Shown piece after piece: positions 6,748-16,281 of a stretch of 64,000 nt of DNA. Within the stretch, counting starts at the first letter, position 1; each line of letters begins with the position of its first letter. Under the pieces are notes generated by a model. That model had not been told where the DNA came from. It ran no database searches and was given only the letters and a program-made list of their open reading frames with translations. The translations under genes were made by a program, and so were the position numbers. The stretch comes from Leptospira jelokensis (GTDB taxonomy: Bacteria; Spirochaetota; Leptospiria; Leptospirales; Leptospiraceae), in assembly GCF_004769635.1 (NCBI RefSeq), contig NZ_RQGH01000033.1, forward strand, positions 124,001 through 188,000. Direction: 5' to 3'.

Positions 6748-7781
6748 TGCAAGATGCGACCAATCCGATCAAATCGTACACTCAACCGCCAAATACGATA
6801 TCGCAGTGTCCTTTCAATCCAACCGAATCGCGACTCATCACTATAATAACGAGAATTATGCGATGTAAAAACTTCTGAGTAATGACACCTTCTTTCAAGA
6901 GCATCCCCATCGAATCGTTCAGCGACTTCGGGGCCTTTCTCTGCTAATTCTTGGCCATCCTTGTACTCACAAGTTGCGTCCTTCCAATCAATCGAAAAAT
7001 AAATGATGAGGGCTTTCCCAAGAATGTCTTCCCGTTTCACAAAACCCCAAGCTCTTGAGTCGTGAGAATCATCGCGGTTATCTCCCATTACCATGTATTG
7101 GCCTTCGGGGATTTCGCAACCATGTAAAAAATCACAATACTCAAATATATGAGCACGACGATCGTCTTCAAATCCTTCCAAAATGTAATGTTCAAATCCA
7201 GGTTTTACTTCTTTGAACAAAGCCCTTTGTGTTGCTTCCAAATTATCTAAATCAGATAGTTCTTTGCCAATTGGAACTTCCTTTGGTTCATATGATTTAA
7301 ATTCTTCACTGCCTTTTTCTTTGTATTCAACAAGTGCAAAGTGTACGCGGCCTCGGTCTTTTGTATCGATGAATTTTCTTGTGATGCGAATGGTATCACC
7401 AGGTAGGCCCACCACACGTTTGACAAATCGTTTCGCAAAAATTCCAGACCGTGATTCTTCTTGGCCTAGTGCAGAAGCAGGTGGGATAAAGGTAACGATA
7501 TCACCACGTTTTGGATCATCAATCCGAAAGAGTTCTTTTTCAGTGAAAGGCATCCGAAAGGAATAACGCATTTTATTCACAAATAAAAAGTCCCCAATTT
7601 TTAAGGTTGGGATCATGGAACCTGAAGGGATATTATTTGCATCTAATATGGATGATTTGAAGGCAAATACGATAACGACAATGATCCCGAAAGAGATACC
7701 TGAGGCTGCCGCGCCTTCTTTTTCTGGTTCTTTGGATTCTGATTTTGGAGTGGATTTGAAAATGGAGGAAAATAATCCCAT
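6744..7781 (-). CDS. lepB: signal peptidase I
   Basis: Leader peptidase of the inner membrane, 345 residues, removing signal peptides from exported proteins. One N-terminal membrane anchor (residues about 29-45) is followed by the catalytic serine S55 in NNIPSGSMIPTL and the catalytic lysine K121 in KRVVGLPGDT. The downstream box VMGDNRDDSHDSRAWGFV is also present. It is longer than many Gram-positive enzymes because of inserts between the catalytic boxes. It begins an operon with atpZ (4-base overlap) and diverges from the aldolase-like gene at 7893. Confidence 0.95.
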   Translation of the reverse strand: MGLFSSIFKSTPKSESKEPEKEGAAASGISFGIIVVIVFAFKSSILDANNIPSGSMIPTLKIGDFLFVNKMRYSFRMPFTEKELFRIDDPKRGDIVTFIPPASALGQEESRSGIFAKRFVKRVVGLPGDTIRITRKFIDTKDRGRVHFALVEYKEKGSEEFKSYEPKEVPIGKELSDLDNLEATQRALFKEVKPGFEHYILEGFEDDRRAHIFEYCDFLHGCEIPEGQYMVMGDNRDDSHDSRAWGFVKREDILGKALIIYFSIDWKDATCEYKDGQELAEKGPEVAERFDGDALERRCHYSEVFTSHNSRYYSDESRFGWIERTLRYRIWRLSVRFDRIGRILQ

Positions 7782-7892
7782 AGTTCGAAACTAAGGAATT
7801 CGAAAATTCTGTCAAGAAAGGGGGAAAAAAAGCGCAAAAGACTTGTACTATTTTCGGGAATCGACGATACCATACTTGGAGATCTTCTGCTT

Positions 7893-8684
7893 ATGGAAAC
7901 ATCAATCCGTGGACTACGAAATACCCTACTTGAGATGAAGGAGAACTATTCCTTTGTCTGCGTGAAAACGGGAACTGAAACAGAAGACATGGGCGAAGAA
8001 GAAATTGCTCTCCTAAAAACCATCACTTCAGGGATTTTACCACTTTACGTCAAAATAGGTGGGCCTGAAGCCAGAAATGATATCCGTATTTGCCAAAGGA
8101 TTGCTGTGTCTGGGATCTCTGCCCCTATGGTGGAGTCTGAGTATGCATTAAAAAATTTCATCCAGACGATGAAAAACCTTCTCACACCCTCAGAATTTGA
8201 ATCCTACAATAAGTCGATCAATATGGAAACGATCACAGGTTATCGGAACTTAATGGATATTTTTGATTCTCCATCCTTCCAAGAGTTGCAACAAGTAACA
8301 GCTGCTAGGTCAGATCTCAGTGCGTCCATGGACAAAAAACCGGATGACAAAGAAGTCACAAGAGTTGCCAAAAAAATCATTTCCGAAGCCAAAAGCAGAG
8401 GGAAAAAAACATCGGTTGGTGGAACCATCACCAAAACCAATTTTGAACTCATCGCAAATGAAATCCAACCAGACTATATCAATTCAAGACATATCATGGT
8501 TGATACCAATGTGGCCATGAAAATTGGTGCTGCTGATGTCGCAGAATGTATGTTAGTATTTGAAATGGACTTATTTGAATTTTTCTCTAAAACATTTCCA
8601 GAAAAAGGATACTATTACCGCAACCGAGTGGAAATCAACAGAGAACGAATCGGTGAAAGAAAGGTATTGTATTTCATTCGATAA
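7893..8684 (+). CDS. HpcH/HpaI aldolase/citrate lyase-like protein
   Basis: A 263-residue cytoplasmic protein. The pattern LLKTITSGILPLYVKIGGPEARNDIR resembles the beta strands of the HpcH/HpaI aldolase and citrate lyase beta-chain barrel (the metal-binding Glu/Asp of that family would be E and D in GGPEARND). The second half (GGTITKTNFELI, DYINSRHIMVD) continues barrel-like. I cannot name the substrate. The ATG at 7893 has GGAG 12 bases upstream. It is immediately followed by a GTG-started membrane protein gene (stop TAA then GTG), so the two are probably co-transcribed. Confidence 0.6.
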   Translation: METSIRGLRNTLLEMKENYSFVCVKTGTETEDMGEEEIALLKTITSGILPLYVKIGGPEARNDIRICQRIAVSGISAPMVESEYALKNFIQTMKNLLTPSEFESYNKSINMETITGYRNLMDIFDSPSFQELQQVTAARSDLSASMDKKPDDKEVTRVAKKIISEAKSRGKKTSVGGTITKTNFELIANEIQPDYINSRHIMVDTNVAMKIGAADVAECMLVFEMDLFEFFSKTFPEKGYYYRNRVEINRERIGERKVLYFIR

Positions 8685-10457
8685 GTGGTTTATTTATTTT
8701 TTCTTTCGAGTCTCGTCACCTCCTTTCTTTTTGTTTCTCCTAAAAACTTTCATGCCCCCTTGCAAAAGGGGGTATCTCTTTTTTTCTTCGCTCTTTGCAT
8801 GTATCAATTTTGTAAAAAGAAAAATGAAACACCATCTTCTCATCAAAATCGATATTCCAATTTAATTCCTTTTTCGATTCAAAACCAAAAAAAAATTCTC
8901 CCATACTTAGTTGGGATCAGTTGTTTCTGTTTTCTTTTGGCAAGTACTGTCCACGCTTACCAACTAACAGATTATTTTGTCGGATCTTTTTTATTCCATG
9001 ACGCCGACTATATTGGAATTTCCGATATTCTAATTTCAGTTTGGGAAGGGAAAGGATTCGAAAGCCATTATTATAGTGAATCCATTAACGGAAGTTATCT
9101 TAGCCACCACTTTGCACCTGGGATGATTTTCCTTTCTCCATTTGTTGGCCTTGTCCCCAATCGGTACGGACTTGCCGTGGCAGTATTTTTTTTCTACCAG
9201 CTTGCAACGATGCTCTGGATTTATTGGGCTTACCGTTCCCACGAAAGAAACGATTCGAATCTTTCTTTTAAGTTTTTGGTATTGTGGGTTGTCTTTACCA
9301 ACCAATTGTATTTATACCGGATAGGATCCAGTTACCATTTTGAAATCCTCGTCGTGGTAAGTGGGTTTTTCTTTTTTTTCTTTTGGGAAAAATGCAGATC
9401 GTTAGTCATTCGCGAAACGAAACAAAAATCGCAAACTTATATTTTCACACTTTCGTTCCTTCTTCTAAGCCTACTTTTTTTCCTTTCGCAAAAGGAAGAT
9501 GTTGGAATTTACTTACTTCTCTTTTTGTTACCAAGATCTCTTTATGAGACTTACCATCTATTGGTTGTGAAACAATTCAGATCTTGGAAGGATCTAAGTC
9601 CCTTCCAGAAACATCCATCTTATGGCCTGCTGATTGTGGTAGTGTGCACCTCAATCGTTTACTTAGTTTATGTATTTTTTTTGTATCCATACTCCAATGG
9701 CTCAAATTCTGCCTTTGTTTGGTCAAAAATCCTAAGACAAGACTACCACCCTTTTTTCAAACAAGTCACAAGTGTTACCCAATCCTTACAAATTTTTATA
9801 GAACTTCTTGTGAGTGGAGGCCTTGGCATTCTGCAGATGCTGCCAGAGTTTTTTGGAATTGGATTGGTGTACCTCACACATTTTTTTTCATCGAGGCCTT
9901 GGCACCATGAAGTGTATTCGTATTACAGTTATTCGCTTGTGCCTTTTTTATTGTATTCAGGGATTCTTTGGCTCAGGTCAAAAAAAGAAATTTCACTTCC
10001 GATCGTTTGCCTCATTTTATCATGTTTGTTTTGGAAAAATGCATTGGACCAACACTTCCCACTCGGAATAAAATCAAAAAATCAGTGGTTTGACCAAACG
10101 ATTCAATCGGAAGTGGTAGAAGATCTACCACGGGCCAATGAAATTCTCATTTCAGATTCGCATCCAATCCATTCACAGTCCTTGAAACAAAATCCAATTG
10201 TATTCTCCCAATACAATTTGTCCTTTTTGATCACTGACAAAACAAAAGTATATCCTCTCGAAAAGATAGAGAAACAAAATGAAATTTGCAGAGAAACAAA
10301 TATTTGTTATGTGGTAATTGCACCACAGTTCACAGATGAGAAACTTTGGCCGAAAAAAAGAATTTTAGATTTGTTTAGCACTTCAAAACCACAACCCTAT
10401 CAAAAAATTTGGCAAGGGAAACAGATTGAAGTTTGGAAACGAATGGAAACCAATTGA
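8685..10457 (+). CDS. large polytopic membrane protein (DUF2079-like)
   Basis: A 590-residue inner-membrane protein with roughly ten hydrophobic segments, including very Phe-rich ones, and a soluble C-terminal domain of about 120 residues. The motifs SHHFAPGMIFLSPFV and RIGSSYHFEILV resemble DUF2079 membrane proteins, which have the shape of lipid-linked sugar glycosyltransferases (GT-C fold); enzymatic activity is not shown. The GTG at 8685 directly follows the stop of the previous gene. No Shine-Dalgarno sequence is near, so the true start may lie further in. A hairpin plus T8 follows the stop. Confidence 0.65.
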   Translation: MVYLFFLSSLVTSFLFVSPKNFHAPLQKGVSLFFFALCMYQFCKKKNETPSSHQNRYSNLIPFSIQNQKKILPYLVGISCFCFLLASTVHAYQLTDYFVGSFLFHDADYIGISDILISVWEGKGFESHYYSESINGSYLSHHFAPGMIFLSPFVGLVPNRYGLAVAVFFFYQLATMLWIYWAYRSHERNDSNLSFKFLVLWVVFTNQLYLYRIGSSYHFEILVVVSGFFFFFFWEKCRSLVIRETKQKSQTYIFTLSFLLLSLLFFLSQKEDVGIYLLLFLLPRSLYETYHLLVVKQFRSWKDLSPFQKHPSYGLLIVVVCTSIVYLVYVFFLYPYSNGSNSAFVWSKILRQDYHPFFKQVTSVTQSLQIFIELLVSGGLGILQMLPEFFGIGLVYLTHFFSSRPWHHEVYSYYSYSLVPFLLYSGILWLRSKKEISLPIVCLILSCLFWKNALDQHFPLGIKSKNQWFDQTIQSEVVEDLPRANEILISDSHPIHSQSLKQNPIVFSQYNLSFLITDKTKVYPLEKIEKQNEICRETNICYVVIAPQFTDEKLWPKKRILDLFSTSKPQPYQKIWQGKQIEVWKRMETN

Positions 10458-10472
10458 CTTGGTCTCTCTAAT

Positions 10473-10506
10473 TTTGGATTCGAAAGAATCAAATTCAATT
10501 TTTTTT
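10473..10506 (+). terminator. Rho-independent terminator after the DUF2079-like gene
   Basis: Hairpin TTTGGATTC-GAAA-GAATCAAA (5-bp stem closing a GAAA tetraloop, one mismatch, further A-T pairs), followed by TTCAA and eight T. It lies 15 bases past the stop codon. Confidence 0.7.
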
Positions 10507-10520
10507 AAGAAACTTTAAGC

Positions 10521-11543
10521 TTACACAACGATATGAAATACTTCATATCCGTTTTCTCTTTTTTCGATACGGATTTGGCCTTCTAACACTAGTTTTTGGA
10601 TGATACTATACACAAGCCCAAGAGCCGTTGGAAGGTGGCCTCCATTATGGACTTTTTTCCCTATGGCTGCTTCCATTAACACTTTTAAATCGGATTCCCC
10701 TTCGCGGAGCCGACGAAGCACTCCCTTCTCGAGGATACTCAATGTTTTTTTCACAAGAGTGATGGTTTTTTTTGGATCTTCAATTTCACTCCCATGTGCA
10801 GGTAACATTCGTTTGATGGGTTCTTCTAATAACTTGGAGAGTGTGAAATAATAATCCCCTAAATTTCCATCCATTTCAGAATATATGGCCGTGAGGTTGG
10901 CAATGATGAGGTCTCCCGAAAAGTAAACACCCGTTGCAGGGTCAACAGGTGTGATGTGGTACAAATTATGACCAGGTGTATACAAAAAACGAAAAAGTCT
11001 TCCACCTAACTCCAAACTGTCGTTATGATCTATGGCTACATCAATTCGTAATACAGGATCCCCTTTTTTTGTTTCCCCAAATTTACTAAAAAATTGGCGC
11101 CATCCTTTCCTGGATTCCGTAAGGATACGATCCAGTTCCTCTTTGTCACCAAAGGCTTTGTGAAACAAATCTTCTGTTGCCTCTTCAAAGAGTAACATCG
11201 ACTCTAAATAATTCCCCACCCCATCTGCCATTGCCCGGTAACCATAGTATGTTACATTTTTGGCATACGACTTCAGTACAAGTGCCGAAGAGATATGGTC
11301 TAAGTGGTTATGTGTATAAATGATATGACGAATGTCATTTAAAGAAAATCCCTTTGTTTTTAGGGAGGCTTGTAACATTGGGATCGATTCGATATAACCT
11401 GAATCGATAAGTGTTAATCCATCATTCCCTTCATACAAATAGATGTTATTTGGTGCGTAGAATGGTTGGGGTAATACAATTTTAAAGACACCATCCCCGA
11501 TGTCTTCCATCGGAGGAATTCGTTTGGGGATGGTAACTTTCAA
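10521..11543 (-). CDS. metallo-beta-lactamase-fold hydrolase
   Basis: A 340-residue MBL-fold metal hydrolase. Metal ligands are visible in YTHNHLDHIS (HxHxDH), YTPGHNLYH, FSGDLI and LPAHGSE, with a C-terminal winged-helix-like tail as in LACTB2/glyoxalase II-like proteins. The substrate is unknown; a thioester or phosphate ester is typical. The start is a TTG at 11543, chosen because AAGGTGA sits five bases upstream; the next in-frame ATG is 11 codons in (MEDIGDG). It follows the MaoC gene by nine bases in the same operon, so the enzymes may work on related acyl-CoA compounds. Confidence 0.85.
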   Translation of the reverse strand: MKVTIPKRIPPMEDIGDGVFKIVLPQPFYAPNNIYLYEGNDGLTLIDSGYIESIPMLQASLKTKGFSLNDIRHIIYTHNHLDHISSALVLKSYAKNVTYYGYRAMADGVGNYLESMLLFEEATEDLFHKAFGDKEELDRILTESRKGWRQFFSKFGETKKGDPVLRIDVAIDHNDSLELGGRLFRFLYTPGHNLYHITPVDPATGVYFSGDLIIANLTAIYSEMDGNLGDYYFTLSKLLEEPIKRMLPAHGSEIEDPKKTITLVKKTLSILEKGVLRRLREGESDLKVLMEAAIGKKVHNGGHLPTALGLVYSIIQKLVLEGQIRIEKRENGYEVFHIVV

Positions 11544-11552
11544 AGTTTCACC

Positions 11553-12731
11553 TTATGGTTGCTTTTTGATGATCAATCTTCTTTCAATTTCGAAGATTTT
11601 TTCTGGGATTTTGTCTTTTCCCAATTTCTTTTTGTCATTTTCTTTGAGGAAAAGATCTGCACCGAATTTGTCCAAGGCATCATTGGCTTTGATGTTCTTG
11701 AGTCCAATGAATTGGATTTGTACTTCGCCAGCTGGGATTCCGTATTCTGTTCCTTTGTCTTCTGTTGTGAGGATTCGAGAAATACAAGTTACCGTATCAC
11801 CTGAGAATGCCGGTTGGGTGTGGTATCCTTCCGTGAAACCTAGTTCCCAAATTGCGTTTTCGGAAATATCACGAGAAGCCATACCAGCTAACCAACCAAA
11901 TACGAGTCCACCATACACAACTGGTTCTCCACCCATCGGGCCAGAAATTCCTGCTGAATACAATTTGTCATAATGGAGTGGGTGGGTGTTACCAACTCGG
12001 TAGGTCCATTGGTAGTGTTCATCCGTAATGGTCCTTCCATTTTGGTGAACGTAAATTTGACCTGGTTTGAAGTTTTCAAAATAGGTGTGTCCCCAAGTGA
12101 CATCTTTCATTTCTGTTGGGAATTTTAAATTCGGAAGTTTGAGTTCTGGTGTTTTTGACTCAGGGAAAAATGCAGAAGAATCACCAGGTTTTGGATTTCC
12201 TTTTGGTTTTCCATTGGATTGGTAAATCATGATTTTACGTTCGTATTGTAAGACCACTTCGTTTTTTTGGTTGAGGCAAAGTGTTCGCACACTTACGATT
12301 CCTGGTTTGTCTGGTCCCTTATCATCAACTGCCAAAATTTTTGTGCGGGAAGACAATGTGTCACCTGGGTACACTGGCATCAAAAATTGTGCGTTGTAAT
12401 ACCCAAGGTTTGCGAGCGCCTTTTCACTGTTATTTTGAACACCAATGGAAAGTGCTAAGTTGAAAACCATCAGTGGGTGGACAAGTAAGTCTGAAAAACC
12501 ATGTGCCTTTGCATATTCGCTAGAGAGATACAAAGGATTGGCATCCATAAACACAGTGGCAAATTCTTGGGCAAAACTTCTGTCGACTGTGAATTGGCGA
12601 GGGTGAACATAAATGTCACCAACATTGAATTCTTCGAGGTATCGTCCGTAAATGTTCTTTTTGATATCAGAGAGAGAGGCAGGAGTATTGGGAGCTAACT
12701 CACCAAAGGGGGACATTGCTTTTTGGACCAT
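11553..12731 (-). CDS. MaoC-like dehydratase, double hot-dog
   Basis: A 392-residue protein made of two MaoC-type hot-dog domains. The first (residues ~30-170) has [26 protein letters not shown] and the second (~205-345) has [25 protein letters not shown], each followed by a second hot-dog element ([10 protein letters not shown] and [10 protein letters not shown]). MaoC proteins hydrate or dehydrate enoyl-CoA thioesters. The length and double-domain form resemble mesaconyl-CoA hydratase-like proteins; the true substrate is not readable. AAGGA seven bases before the ATG supports the start. The MBL-fold gene follows after nine bases. Confidence 0.85.
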   Translation of the reverse strand: MVQKAMSPFGELAPNTPASLSDIKKNIYGRYLEEFNVGDIYVHPRQFTVDRSFAQEFATVFMDANPLYLSSEYAKAHGFSDLLVHPLMVFNLALSIGVQNNSEKALANLGYYNAQFLMPVYPGDTLSSRTKILAVDDKGPDKPGIVSVRTLCLNQKNEVVLQYERKIMIYQSNGKPKGNPKPGDSSAFFPESKTPELKLPNLKFPTEMKDVTWGHTYFENFKPGQIYVHQNGRTITDEHYQWTYRVGNTHPLHYDKLYSAGISGPMGGEPVVYGGLVFGWLAGMASRDISENAIWELGFTEGYHTQPAFSGDTVTCISRILTTEDKGTEYGIPAGEVQIQFIGLKNIKANDALDKFGADLFLKENDKKKLGKDKIPEKIFEIERRLIIKKQP

Positions 12732-12802
12732 GGGAATTCCTTTTTCGAATGGGATAGGACTAATTTTCCAAGAGAGGTCCTACGGAAAACGATTTTTCCA
12801 GT

Positions 12803-12985
12803 TCATCCGGTGGCTCGTTTGGCGTATTCCTCCTTCCAGGCACTATGCCAATGGTACCATTCTTCCCTGACAGCGCGATATCTTACCAAATCACTACGGA
12901 CTTCTAACATCAGTGATTCTAGCTCTTCCACACGACGAAAGAGTCGTAAGGTCAAAGCTTCCCATTCTTCCTGATTCTCTGCCAT
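12803..12985 (-). CDS. small charged helical protein (hypothetical)
   Basis: A 60-residue frame, MAENQEEWEALTLRLFRR onward, rich in Glu, Arg and Trp, with a heptad-like Leu pattern suggesting one long helix. The start chosen (12985) has GGAG six bases upstream; another ATG lies four codons earlier at 12997. It would be the first gene of the MaoC-MBL operon, 71 bases upstream of the MaoC ATG. I do not recognise it, and no frame on the opposite strand competes. Confidence 0.5.
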   Translation of the reverse strand: MAENQEEWEALTLRLFRRVEELESLMLEVRSDLVRYRAVREEWYHWHSAWKEEYAKRATG

Positions 12986-13069
12986 CCATGGCTCCATAAT
13001 TTATCTATCGGTCGATCGTTTCTGTAAAATGTTGCTTTTTTAGTCTAGTGCAGGTTCGATTCATGGATC

Positions 13070-14674
13070 ATGAGCTTTGTTTTTCCTACTGAAGATTCCA
13101 TTCCCCCCGAGTACCGTATCACTCCGATCCACCAAAAAAAATACCTCCTCGGTGGCGAAATTTTGGAATGGAATGGGGAAACACAAACTGTCAAATCTCC
13201 CATCTTCCTCAATCGGAATGGAAACTTGGAGCAGGTGGTCCTTGGATCCTACCCTAGTTTTGATGAAACACAAAGCCTGAAAGCCTTAGAGGCAGCGGTG
13301 ACTGCTTACAACCACGGAACAGGCGTTTGGCCCTCTTCCACACCCACAGAAAGGATATCAGCCGTGAACCACTTCATCAAATTGATGAAGGAAAAAAGAA
13401 ACCAAATCATTTTACTGTTAATGTGGGAGATAGGCAAAACAGAAAAAGATGCCACAAAAGAATTTGATCGTACAATTGAATACTTAGAAGATACGGTTGA
13501 ATCACTGCTCGAACTCGAATCCAATTCTTTAAAGTACATTTCCGAAAGTGGAATTATCGCACAAATCAAACGTTCTCCGTATGGAGTTGTGCTTTGTATG
13601 GGACCATTTAACTATCCGTTAAACGAAACATTTTGCACTCTGATCCCAGCCATTCTAATGGGGAATACTGTTGTGTTCAAACCAGCTAAATATGGTGTTT
13701 TACTCTTAGAACCTCTCCTTGAATGTTTCCAAAAAGCCTTTCCACCAGGAGTCATCAATACCGTTTATGGTGATGGGGCAAAAGTGATCTCACCCATTAT
13801 GGAATCTGGGAAAATTGATGTATTTGCCTTTATTGGTTCCAGCCAAACTGCAAATCTCATTACAAAAAAACATCCCAAACTCAACCGCCTAAGGTCTGTT
13901 TTGGGATTGAATGCAAAAAACCCTGCCATCATCTTACCAGATACTGACCTAAAAACAATGGTACCAGAAATTGTTTCTGGCTCCTTGTCTTATAATGGCC
14001 AGAGGTGCACTGCTCTTAAAATTCTGTTTGTCCATAAAGACATTTTGGACGAATTCCTAAAATTGTATTTAGAAGAATTTTCGAAGTGGAAAGCAGGAAT
14101 GCCTTGGGATCTAGGTGCCAACTTAACTCCACTCCCAGAAGAAGGGAAAACAAAATGGCTAAAGGAACTTTTAGATGATGCAACGAAACATGGTGCAAAA
14201 GTTTTGAACGCTCATGGTGGTGAGATTACAGAATCGTTTATGACTCCTGCCATCCTCTCTCCTGTCTCGCCTAACGCACGTCTGTATCATGAAGAACAGT
14301 TTGGACCTCTAGTTCCCATCGTGCCCTTCTCTTCTATTGAAGAACCATTGGAATACATCATCAATTCCAATATGGGACAACAAGCAAGTGTCTTCGGAGA
14401 AGATCCGAAGGTCATTGGGAAACTGATTGATACCCTTGTGAACCAAGTGGCTCGTGTGAATTGGAATGCACAGTGCCAACGTGGGCCGGACGTGTTTCCG
14501 TTTTCTGGACGCAAAGATTCAGCAGATGGAACCCTATCTGTTTCCGATGCACTCCGTGTGTTTTCATTAAGGACTATGGTTAGCCTCAAAGACACAGAAA
14601 AGGGACGTAATCTTCTAGGGGAAGTACTGAAGACAAAAAGTTCTCGATACCTTTCCGAAGAATTTCACTTGTAA
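13070..14674 (+). CDS. GapN-like NADP-dependent aldehyde dehydrogenase
   Basis: A 534-residue aldehyde dehydrogenase closest in pattern to non-phosphorylating glyceraldehyde-3-phosphate dehydrogenase (GapN), which oxidises G3P to 3-phosphoglycerate making NADPH. Visible: GPFNYPLNETFCTLIPA and KPAKYGV in the cofactor domain, the catalytic cysteine in YNGQRCTALK, EEQFGPLVPIVPF, and the substrate-phosphate region QCQRGPDVFPFSGRKDS. The usual ELGGK segment with the general-base glutamate reads GLNAK here, so that glutamate is not in its normal place. No signal peptide. The start ATG has no strong ribosome site. It stands alone between divergent and unrelated genes. Confidence 0.8.
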   Translation: MSFVFPTEDSIPPEYRITPIHQKKYLLGGEILEWNGETQTVKSPIFLNRNGNLEQVVLGSYPSFDETQSLKALEAAVTAYNHGTGVWPSSTPTERISAVNHFIKLMKEKRNQIILLLMWEIGKTEKDATKEFDRTIEYLEDTVESLLELESNSLKYISESGIIAQIKRSPYGVVLCMGPFNYPLNETFCTLIPAILMGNTVVFKPAKYGVLLLEPLLECFQKAFPPGVINTVYGDGAKVISPIMESGKIDVFAFIGSSQTANLITKKHPKLNRLRSVLGLNAKNPAIILPDTDLKTMVPEIVSGSLSYNGQRCTALKILFVHKDILDEFLKLYLEEFSKWKAGMPWDLGANLTPLPEEGKTKWLKELLDDATKHGAKVLNAHGGEITESFMTPAILSPVSPNARLYHEEQFGPLVPIVPFSSIEEPLEYIINSNMGQQASVFGEDPKVIGKLIDTLVNQVARVNWNAQCQRGPDVFPFSGRKDSADGTLSVSDALRVFSLRTMVSLKDTEKGRNLLGEVLKTKSSRYLSEEFHL

Positions 14675-14744
14675 GTCCTCCACTTTTCGCCGATCTTTGA
14701 GAAAGGGGTTTCCCTAATTTGTTGTAAGGATCAGGGAGGGAAAG

Positions 14745-16055
14745 ATGCGTTGGAACCGGTTATTCACTCTTGTGTTCACACTCAGTTTCCTTTCTTGTAA
14801 CCCGGTAAAATCCAATGATGCGTTTTTATTTACGCTGATCAATGGGCTGACAACAACGACTTCGGCCAATTCGTTTACAATTGGCCCTTCTTCCAAGATT
14901 AATGTGACCAGTGCAAGTGTGGTATTAACTTATGGAACCTCACAAACATTTGGAATCGCACTTGGAGTTGTGCCTACATCAAATGTTACCATCAATTTAG
15001 CCTTTGATACAAGTAAACTCTCTATTGATGGAAATGTCACAACACCCCTTACAGCACACCTAACGTTTACACCCGCGAATTATAATACTCCTCAAACAAT
15101 AACACTGGCTTCTCTTGCAACAACACCGACTACTTCAAACTTAAATATTTCATCATCTAGTCTTGACACAAACTTTAATAGTGTATCTGGCTCAATTTCG
15201 ATAAGACACCGAGTTATGTTTTATACAGGCAGTTCTTTTTTGTTCAGAGAAGATGAAGCGATTGCATCTTTAACACCTTATGGAACATTTCCATATAACT
15301 CCTGTTCCGTGAATCCTTCATTACCAAGCGGACTTAGTTTGCATCCAACAACTTGTGTGATCTCTGGAACACCTACAGATTCACAATCAAGTTCCAGTTA
15401 TACCGTAACAGCAACCGATGGAACAAATACTGATACAGAAACAATTTCTATACGTATCGATACCACAGTTTATAAAGTATTCGTAACTGCCTCCACATAC
15501 AATGGGAACTTGCAAGGTGCGGCGGCAAATGGACCTGCCGGTGCAGATGCAAAATGTAACGCGGATGCAAATAAACCATCAACTGGTAACTTCAAAGCAA
15601 TGCTAACAACGAGTGGTGGTGCAAGAAGGGCATGTGACGGAACTGCAAATTGTACTAATGCCGCAGAAAATATCGATTGGGTTTTCCAATTTGGAAGAAA
15701 CTATATTCGTTCCTCCGATTCTGCCTTTTTGTTTACACCAAACTCTGCGGGAATATTGCCTGCAAGTGGTACTGAATTTACCACAAGTCCATATACAATG
15801 TCCCATGCATTTGATTCTGGCACTCTTAAAACATACTGGACTGCTTTATCAACTTCTCCAACTGCTCAATGGAGAGTTGCATCTGCAGCGGCAACTTATA
15901 ATTGCTCTAACTGGACAAGCTCCGCAGCAACTGCGCCTGCAAGTGACGGAGGAAGGGTTGGGAATTCTAACGCAACTAACTATACAGCATTTCGAAATGG
16001 CGCAAGTGGGGTTTCATGTGCAAGCCTCAACCACCTAGTCTGTGTAGAATATTAA
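14745..16055 (+). CDS. DUF1554 lipoprotein with Ig-like domain
   Basis: A 436-residue secreted lipoprotein. The N-terminus MRWNRLFTLVFTLSFLSC is a lipoprotein signal with the lipidated cysteine at 18. A Thr/Ser-rich beta region follows, then a putative Ig-like domain (LPSGLSLHPTTCVISGTPT, TYTV-like strands) and a C-terminal DUF1554 domain (FVTASTYNGNLQGAAANG, ADAKCNADANKP, CASLNHLVCVEY) with paired cysteines. DUF1554 is common in Leptospira surface lipoproteins, including the Len/LfhA family with an endostatin-like fold that binds host or matrix proteins. GGAGGGAAAG precedes the ATG. Confidence 0.85.
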   Translation: MRWNRLFTLVFTLSFLSCNPVKSNDAFLFTLINGLTTTTSANSFTIGPSSKINVTSASVVLTYGTSQTFGIALGVVPTSNVTINLAFDTSKLSIDGNVTTPLTAHLTFTPANYNTPQTITLASLATTPTTSNLNISSSSLDTNFNSVSGSISIRHRVMFYTGSSFLFREDEAIASLTPYGTFPYNSCSVNPSLPSGLSLHPTTCVISGTPTDSQSSSSYTVTATDGTNTDTETISIRIDTTVYKVFVTASTYNGNLQGAAANGPAGADAKCNADANKPSTGNFKAMLTTSGGARRACDGTANCTNAAENIDWVFQFGRNYIRSSDSAFLFTPNSAGILPASGTEFTTSPYTMSHAFDSGTLKTYWTALSTSPTAQWRVASAAATYNCSNWTSSAATAPASDGGRVGNSNATNYTAFRNGASGVSCASLNHLVCVEY

Positions 16056-16281
16056 CCTTATATGCCCTCGTAAAGAATCCCAGGAATTCAACTCGATTGA
16101 CCAAAATTGCAAACAAATCATCACCGAACGAGATGATTCCTATTTAAAAAGGACTAAATAGCATACAATTCTTTTCAAATTCTCATACCATTACCTGACG
16201 CTTTAGGTTATTTCCAAAAAGCCTATCCTTCTCTTTATTTTCTTCTCGCTTTCTTTTTAAAACTCAGTAAACTGATCCACC

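Noticed and set aside
13045..13070. GGTTCGATTC resembling a tRNA T-loop
   Set aside because: No acceptor, D or anticodon stems can be drawn around it.
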